From the NCBI GenBank assembly GCA_020859645.1, contig JAJBVU010000021.1:1-9820 (forward strand): DNA of 9,820 nucleotides, written 5' to 3'. The position numbers and the translations under genes are program-made. Source of the DNA: Eubacterium sp. Lineage in GTDB: Bacteria > Bacillota > Clostridia > Lachnospirales > CAG-274. Shown here in pieces: positions 5,991 through 9,820 of the stretch. Under the pieces are notes generated by a model that was given only the letters and a program-made list of their open reading frames with translations, ran no database searches and was not told the DNA's origin. Every line of letters begins with the position of its first letter. Within the stretch, counting starts at the first letter, position 1.

Positions 5991-7292
5991 ATGGCTTTAC
6001 AGGCTCTTGTTATAATTTTATTGGTGCTTTTTGTTTTGCTTGCACTGGGCGTTCCCATTTCATACGCTATAGGAATTTCAGCCCTTGCGGCAATTGTTCA
6101 GACAATGTCCTTAGACGTTTCCGTTGTAACCGCTGCTCAGAGAACCTTCGTAGGTATGAGCAAGTTCAGCTTAACGGCTATCCCCTTCTTCATTTTGGCA
6201 GGCAACCTTATGAACCAGGGCGGAATTGCAAAAAGACTTGTTGATTTCGTAAATGCTCTTTTGGGCAGACTTCCCGGTTCACTTCTTGTAACAAACGTAG
6301 GGGCAAACGCCCTTTTCGGCGCAATCTCCGGCTCAGCTTCCGCAGCCGCTGCGGCAGTAGGAAATATGGTCAGCGAAGGCGAGGAAGAACAGGGCTATGA
6401 CAAGGCTCTCTGTGCTGCGGCAAACGGCGCTTCCGCTCCCTCGGGACTTTTAATCCCTCCCTCAAATGCTCTTATTACTTATTCACTTGTTTCCGGCGGA
6501 ACATCCGTAGCAGCCCTTTTCCTTGCAGGCTACATTCCCGGAATTATATGGGCTGTATGCTGTATGGTTGTAGCAGTAATTTTGGCTAAAAAGAAGGGCT
6601 ATGTAGGGGCAAAGGGTTCCTTCAGCTTCGCAAGACTGGGCAAGGCAACCTTAAGAGCTATTCCGGCTTTATCACTTATAGTTGTGGTTATCGGCGGCAT
6701 CGTCGGCGGCATATTCACCGCTACCGAAGGCTCCGCAATCGCCGTTGTTTACGCCCTTATTTTGGGTCTGCTCTACAAAAACATTACATGGCAGTCATTT
6801 AAGGAAATTATGGTAGAAAGCGCTAAAATGAGCGGTATGATTGTCTTTCTTATAGGTGTTTCAAACATTTTAAGCTGGGTTATGGCGTTTACCCAAATTC
6901 CTCAGGCAATTTCAGCCGTTCTTTTGGGAATTACGCAAAACAAGTACATTCTCCTTCTTATTATGAATGTAATTCTCCTTGTTGCAGGTACATTTATGGA
7001 CGTAACCCCGGCAATCCTTATTTTCACTCCCCTATTCCTGCCTATTGCCGAAAGCTTCGGAATGAGCCCCGTTCACTTCGGACTTATGCTTGTTTATAAC
7101 CTCTGCATAGGCAACATCACTCCTCCTGTAGGCAACACACTTTTCGTTGCAATAAAGGTAGGAAAAACAACTCTGGCAAAAACCCTGCCCTATATGCTCC
7201 TTTTCTACGGCGCAATTATCTTAGGTCTTTTGGCAGTAACCTATATCCCTGCCGTAAGTATGATTTTGCCCCAAATAGCAGGTCTCGGCTGA
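5991..7292 (+). CDS. dctM: TRAP transporter large membrane subunit, DctM family
   Basis: The 433-residue, very hydrophobic protein is the transport subunit of a TRAP system, an elevator-type carrier that as known for the family uses a sodium gradient to import the solute handed over by DctP. It shows the family landmarks: PFFILAGNLMNQGGIA near residues 64-79, LLVTNVGANALFGAISGSASA (the first hairpin loop region), SAPSGLLIPPSNALI, an internal FMDVTPAILIFTPLFLP near the second half, and GNITPPVGNTLFVA near the end. The length is normal and the gene intact. It begins three bases after the dctQ stop, with its ribosome binding site inside dctQ. It is the last gene of the operon; a hairpin follows at 7318-7361. 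Confidence 0.96.
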   Translation: MALQALVIILLVLFVLLALGVPISYAIGISALAAIVQTMSLDVSVVTAAQRTFVGMSKFSLTAIPFFILAGNLMNQGGIAKRLVDFVNALLGRLPGSLLVTNVGANALFGAISGSASAAAAAVGNMVSEGEEEQGYDKALCAAANGASAPSGLLIPPSNALITYSLVSGGTSVAALFLAGYIPGIIWAVCCMVVAVILAKKKGYVGAKGSFSFARLGKATLRAIPALSLIVVVIGGIVGGIFTATEGSAIAVVYALILGLLYKNITWQSFKEIMVESAKMSGMIVFLIGVSNILSWVMAFTQIPQAISAVLLGITQNKYILLLIMNVILLVAGTFMDVTPAILIFTPLFLPIAESFGMSPVHFGLMLVYNLCIGNITPPVGNTLFVAIKVGKTTLAKTLPYMLLFYGAIILGLLAVTYIPAVSMILPQIAGLG

Positions 7293-7317
7293 TAAATATT
7301 TCAGCATAAAAAATTTT

Positions 7318-7370
7318 AACATAACCGACCCTAAATTTTATTGTTTTCGGTCGGTTATGTTTACTTCTTT
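7318..7370 (+). terminator. Terminator of the uxuA-TRAP operon
   Basis: A perfect 13-bp stem, AACATAACCGACC (7318-7330) with GGTCGGTTATGTT (7349-7361), encloses an 18-base AT-rich loop. The T-tract after it is interrupted (TTACTTCTTT), so termination may be incomplete, but it lies 25 bp after the dctM stop and nothing else ends the operon before the tRNA promoter. Confidence 0.75.
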
Positions 7371-7411
7371 AACCTTTTCACAAAATTTTTGCACCAATTT
7401 TAAAAAAGCTC

Positions 7412-7440
7412 TTGACTTTAGCCCAAAACAATGCTAAAAT
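7412..7440 (+). promoter_or_regulatory. Promoter of the tRNA-Thr gene
   Basis: TTGACT (7412-7417, 5 of 6) and TAAAAT (7435-7440, 5 of 6) are 17 bp apart, ending 11 bp before the first base of the tRNA. This strong, close promoter makes the tRNA independent of the upstream operon. Confidence 0.8.
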
Positions 7441-7451
7441 ACATATTGTTT

Positions 7452-7523
7452 GCTGAAGTGGCACAGGGGTAGCGCAACGCATTGGTAGTGCGTAGGTCGG
7501 CGGTTCAATTCCGCTCTTCAGCT
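7452..7523 (+). tRNA. tRNA-Thr (anticodon GGT)
   Basis: The 72 bases fold as a cloverleaf. The acceptor stem is GCTGAAG (7452-7458) with CTTCAGC (7516-7522). The anticodon stem ACGCA/TGCGT holds the loop TTGGTAG, giving anticodon GGT, which reads ACC and ACU threonine codons. The variable region is AGGTC. The T arm is GGCGG-TTCAATT-CCGCT, with one G-T pair at the base (49-65). The discriminator is T7523 and no CCA is encoded, so it must be added after transcription. The D-stem GCAC/GCGC has an A12-C23 mismatch where clostridial threonine tRNAs normally pair; the rest is canonical. A strong promoter and a terminator flank it, so I consider it a working gene. Confidence 0.93.
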
Positions 7524-7525
7524 TG

Positions 7526-7564
7526 AAAAAAGTCCCGAAAATATCACGTTTTCGGGGCTTTTTT
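7526..7564. terminator. Bidirectional intrinsic terminator between tRNA-Thr and the MATE gene
   Basis: The arms AGTCCCGAAAA (7531-7541) and TTTTCGGGGCT (7549-7559) pair with a single G-T wobble around the loop TATCACG. Runs of A (7526-7531) and T (7559-7564) flank the stem, giving a U-tract in both directions. It ends the tRNA transcript two bases after the discriminator and also stops convergent transcription of the MATE gene, protecting the tRNA from antisense reading. Confidence 0.9.
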
Positions 7565-7615
7565 GTTTGTCCTGCGGCAAGAAAAAAAGCAAAACAATCA
7601 ATTAAGTCAAGAATT

Positions 7616-9001
7616 TCATTTAGTCGGCAAATCGGTTTTTCGGAAAATTCTCATAAGAAGAAATACCGCAGCTATGGCAAGGACGATTTCGGCACAGGTT
7701 TGAGCATAGGCAAGACCGTACATAGGAAAAAGCTTATTAAGTATGAACAGTGCAGGAATTTCCAAAACAACCTTTCTCAAAATTGCAAATATAAGGGAAG
7801 CCGTTCCCATACCGCAGGCTTGAAAAACACCTACTGCCAAAAAGTCGATATTCAAGAAAACAAGACCTATGCACATTCCGTGAAGGAAGCGGCTGCCGTA
7901 GGCAACAACCTCTTCGTTTTTCATAAAAAGACCGATGAGAAATTCTGAGCCGAAGAAATAAAACAGGCTCATTAAAAGAATGAAGGAAATGCCTATTTGA
8001 GCGGTGAAGGTCACAGCCCTTTTCATTCGGGTACGGTTTCCGCTGGCGAAATTATAGCCCACCAAAGGCATAACCCCCTGAGAAATGCCCATTGATATAT
8101 ACATAGGAATCATATTTATTTTCTGGGTTATTCCCATTGCCGCAACGGCGTTTGTACCGTAGGCTGAAGTGAAATTATTCAGTATAGTCATTCCCGTTAC
8201 GTTTAAAAGGTTTTGAATTGCTGCGGGAATACCCACTGCGCAAATACGCTTGAGAATTAAGGGGTCGAAGGAAAATTCCTTGGGGTTGATGCACACAAAG
8301 GTTTCCTTTCGGCGTACTCTAAGCAATACAAAGAAGTAGCAGCAGGCGGCGCAGTTTGAAATAAACGTGGCAAGTCCGGCTCCGGCTGCACCCATATTTA
8401 AGCCGAAGGGCAAAATAAAAATCGGGTCGAGAACTATGTTTAAGAGACAGCCGCTGATTGTACCTAAACCGGCATGGAATGAAGAGCCTTCCGCACGAAC
8501 CAAATTAGCGGTCACTACATTTAAGATTGCCGGAATTGCACCGCAGACCGTTGTCCAACGGAGATACTGCCAGGTGGCTGCGGCTGTGTCGGGAGCAGTT
8601 CCCAAAATTCCCAAAAGCTGTTTGTGAAAAACAAGAGCCGAAAGTGAAAACAGAGCCGAAAAGCCCAAAGCGCAGTAAAAGCTGACAGCGGAGCTTTTTC
8701 GAACGGAGGCATATTCCTTTTGACCCAAATAACGGCTCATAAGGCTTGCTCCCCCTACCCCGAACAGGTTTATAACGGCGTTGAATGCCAGAAGAACCGG
8801 AGCCGCCAAGGTTACAGCCGCATTTTCAGTAGGGTCGTTCAACATTCCTACAAAGTAGGTGTCGGCTAAGTTGTAAATTACCATAACAAGAGAGCTGATT
8901 ACCGTAGGAACAGCCATTTTCATAACAGCCTTCGGAATAGGCATTCGCTCAAACAATTCTGTTTTTTTGTTGTCAATCGACATTTCCTTTTCACTTGCCA
9001 T
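7616..9001 (-). CDS. MATE-family multidrug/solute efflux transporter (MepA-like)
   Basis: From the ATG at 9001 the protein has 461 residues, normal for MATE exporters, with about 12 hydrophobic helices in two homologous halves. The first half shows MKMAVPTVISSLVMVIYNLADTYFVG (about residues 27-52) and LMSRYLGQKEY (88-98); the repeat begins with RICAVGIPAAIQNLLNVTG in the second half. This is the MepA-like branch common in Firmicutes, which uses a sodium or proton gradient to export cationic drugs, dyes or metabolites; the substrate cannot be told. A GTG at 9010 is also in frame, but the AAAGAG stretch fits the ATG at 9001 better. It lies 21 bp after the GNAT gene, so the two are probably co-transcribed, and ends at the shared terminator at 7526-7564. 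Confidence 0.93.
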   Translation of the reverse strand: MASEKEMSIDNKKTELFERMPIPKAVMKMAVPTVISSLVMVIYNLADTYFVGMLNDPTENAAVTLAAPVLLAFNAVINLFGVGGASLMSRYLGQKEYASVRKSSAVSFYCALGFSALFSLSALVFHKQLLGILGTAPDTAAATWQYLRWTTVCGAIPAILNVVTANLVRAEGSSFHAGLGTISGCLLNIVLDPIFILPFGLNMGAAGAGLATFISNCAACCYFFVLLRVRRKETFVCINPKEFSFDPLILKRICAVGIPAAIQNLLNVTGMTILNNFTSAYGTNAVAAMGITQKINMIPMYISMGISQGVMPLVGYNFASGNRTRMKRAVTFTAQIGISFILLMSLFYFFGSEFLIGLFMKNEEVVAYGSRFLHGMCIGLVFLNIDFLAVGVFQACGMGTASLIFAILRKVVLEIPALFILNKLFPMYGLAYAQTCAEIVLAIAAVFLLMRIFRKTDLPTK

Positions 9002-9022
9002 ATAAAACACTCTTTTCTTACA

Positions 9023-9517
9023 TCATAACAATTTTTCCAAAAGGTAATATATTCCTTTTTCCCACTCCACAAAACCAACCTTTTTATAGCCTCTGCCGAA
9101 ATATAAGGACTGCGCCGCAGAATTAAGGCTGTAAACATCGAGACGCACCGCTTTCACATTCGATCTTCGAAGCTCTTCCTCTATGTAGTCAAGGGTTTCG
9201 GCGGCTATGCCTCTGTGCTGAAAAGCCGGATTTACACACAATCTGTGAATAACACGAAAATCACCGCCTGTATATTCCCAGCTTCCGTTTTGATAGTCCT
9301 CTTCGGATTTTTTGTTTACGGCATATACTATTGCAATATGATTTTCAAGCACTCCAACATATAACTGTTGCTTTCCTATATCATCAAGAAAATTTTCTCT
9401 TGCAGGGTAAAAATCATCCCACTGGAAGTTATTGTTTTCCTGCATTTTATGAACAGCAGCCTTCACTAAGCCGCATATTTCGTCTATATCATTTTCTGCC
9501 GCCAATCTGTAAATCAT
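9023..9517 (-). CDS. GNAT-family N-acetyltransferase
   Basis: The 164-residue protein has the GNAT fold, transferring an acetyl group from acetyl-CoA to an amine. Visible are the beta-4 strand with VIHRLCVNPAFQ (89-100), the acetyl-CoA pyrophosphate loop Q100-H-R-G-I-A105 at the head of a long helix, and motif B NSAAQSLYFGRGYKKVG (132-148) with Y139 in the place of the usual catalytic tyrosine. The N-terminal MIYRLAAENDIDEICGLV is typical of small cytoplasmic members that act on amino acids, peptides or small amines; the substrate is unknown. The start is fixed by AAAGGAGG upstream. It is the first gene of a likely two-gene unit with the MATE exporter. The pair could modify and export a toxic compound, but this is only suggested by position. 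Confidence 0.9.
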   Translation of the reverse strand: MIYRLAAENDIDEICGLVKAAVHKMQENNNFQWDDFYPARENFLDDIGKQQLYVGVLENHIAIVYAVNKKSEEDYQNGSWEYTGGDFRVIHRLCVNPAFQHRGIAAETLDYIEEELRRSNVKAVRLDVYSLNSAAQSLYFGRGYKKVGFVEWEKGIYYLLEKLL

Positions 9518-9588
9518 ACTTTTCCTCCTTTATTATGACACACTTCAACTTCCGATTTTTTATTTTACAGTTCCCCAATAAACCGAAA

Positions 9589-9616
9589 GCTGTTTTTTTG
9601 TCTTTCAAAAAACAGC
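9589..9616. repeat. Hairpin in the GNAT-MATE upstream region
   Basis: GCTGTTTTTT (9589-9598) and AAAAAACAGC (9607-9616) form a perfect 10-bp stem with an 8-base loop, 72 bp upstream of the GNAT start. T-rich and A-rich arms make it read as a hairpin on both strands, but no T-run follows, so it is not a normal terminator. A second, smaller dyad AACAG-CAATT-CTGTT lies at 9618-9632. It could be a regulatory leader hairpin or part of a repeat element. Confidence 0.45.
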
Positions 9617-9754
9617 CAACAGCAATTCTGTTTTAAATCACTTCATATATGTTTTTCAGCAGCCAAACTCGCAAACGCTTCGCTTTTTGCTTGTATCCCT
9701 CGCTCCGCTCGGTCAATTCCGATTTGTCTGTCTGTTTTTCAAAAAAAGTATAAC

Positions 9755-9800
9755 ACAAAAAAAGCCTTAAATCAACACTGTTTCAGAACAGCTGAGGCTT
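9755..9800 (-). terminator. Probable terminator of a minus-strand gene beyond the right edge
   Basis: Read on the minus strand, AAGCCT (9800-9795) pairs with AGGCTT (9767-9762) and is followed by seven U residues (A-run 9755-9761). A second perfect stem, CTGTT/AACAG around TCAG (9778-9791), sits inside the loop. The outer stem is short and the loop large, but the long T-run supports an intrinsic terminator for a gene that enters from the right. Confidence 0.6.
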
Positions 9801-9820
9801 AAAAAGGAAAACTTTAACAA

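Larger units (their letters stand above)
9518..9820. other. Gene-free, inverted-repeat-rich region with an ORF-like fragment
   Basis: No gene is supported here. Starting next to the GNAT gene it holds a 10-bp hairpin at 9589-9616 and a smaller one at 9618-9632. A GC-richer stretch at about 9665-9722 contains short near-tandem copies (CTCGCTCCGCTCGG). A terminator-like structure closes the region at 9755-9800. On the minus strand 9736-9643 reads as 31 open codons without a start, ending GIQAKSEAFASLAAEKHI, which looks protein-like but has no ribosome binding site. The ends AGCTGTT (9588-9594) and AACAGCT (9787-9793) are inverted. No clear promoter for the GNAT gene was found, though it should lie here. 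Confidence 0.5.

Noticed and set aside
7293..7451. Riboswitch or small RNA between dctM and the tRNA
   Set aside because: The stretch is explained by the operon hairpin and the tRNA promoter; no conserved riboswitch core was seen.
7505..7513. TCAATTCCG in the tRNA T-arm recurs at 9713-9721; considered as attL/attR of an element integrated in the tRNA
   Set aside because: Only nine bases match, the copy does not reach the tRNA 3' end, and there is no integrase or phage gene between; MATE and GNAT are ordinary genes. Chance is enough.
1..9820. CRISPR arrays, insertion sequences, toxin-antitoxin or phage-defence systems
   Set aside because: No regularly spaced repeats, transposase, Cas, nuclease or helicase genes are present in the window.

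Overview
The window looks like chromosomal DNA of an anaerobic, low-to-moderate GC Gram-positive bacterium, most likely a member of the Clostridia (Oscillospirales or a relative, gut-type). This rests on strong AGGAGG-type ribosome binding sites, sigma-A promoters close to consensus, intrinsic terminators with T-tracts, a tRNA gene without an encoded CCA, a reverse rubrerythrin, and a lipoprotein-anchored TRAP solute-binding protein. The species cannot be named from the sequence alone.

Left edge (1-760): a truncated XRE/Cro-type regulator on the minus strand faces away from a small unrecognised ORF on the plus strand. A C-rich junction-like stretch and a bidirectional terminator follow. This part is more AT-rich and less well organised than the rest, and may be the edge of, or debris from, a mobile element. 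It is followed by a minus-strand reverse rubrerythrin gene (oxidative stress defence) with a perfect TTGACA-17-TATAAT promoter.

Centre (1455-7370): this is the main functional unit, a sugar-acid (hexuronate/aldonate) uptake and catabolism locus. An AraC-family regulator (minus) is divergent from a five-gene plus-strand operon: mannonate dehydratase (uxuA), an SDR-type D-mannonate oxidoreductase (YjmF/UxuB-like), and a complete three-part TRAP transporter (DctP lipoprotein, DctQ, DctM). The genes are 3 to 22 bp apart, each with its own strong ribosome binding site. The two enzymes together would convert D-fructuronate to D-mannonate and then to 2-keto-3-deoxy-D-gluconate. The divergent intergenic region carries a 21-bp-spaced direct repeat (AACAACTnnnnCAAnG, twice) that fits an AraC-type activator site just upstream of the uxuA promoter and also covers the -35 of araC. 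UxaC (isomerase), KDG kinase and KDPG aldolase are not in the window and would have to be encoded elsewhere. A 13-bp hairpin closes the operon.

Right part (7371-9820): a tRNA-Thr(GGT) gene with its own promoter ends at a bidirectional terminator shared with the convergent minus-strand MATE efflux gene. A GNAT acetyltransferase gene lies just upstream of the MATE gene in the same transcription unit. The last 300 bp (9518-9820) contain no gene. They are rich in inverted repeats, include a small ORF-like fragment, and end in a probable terminator for a minus-strand gene beyond the window.

No CRISPR array, insertion sequence, integrase or toxin-antitoxin pair was seen. Most of the window is ordinary metabolic chromosome. 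The points most worth a second look are the AraC-type operator, the mismatch in the tRNA D-stem, and the repeat-like stretches at both ends.
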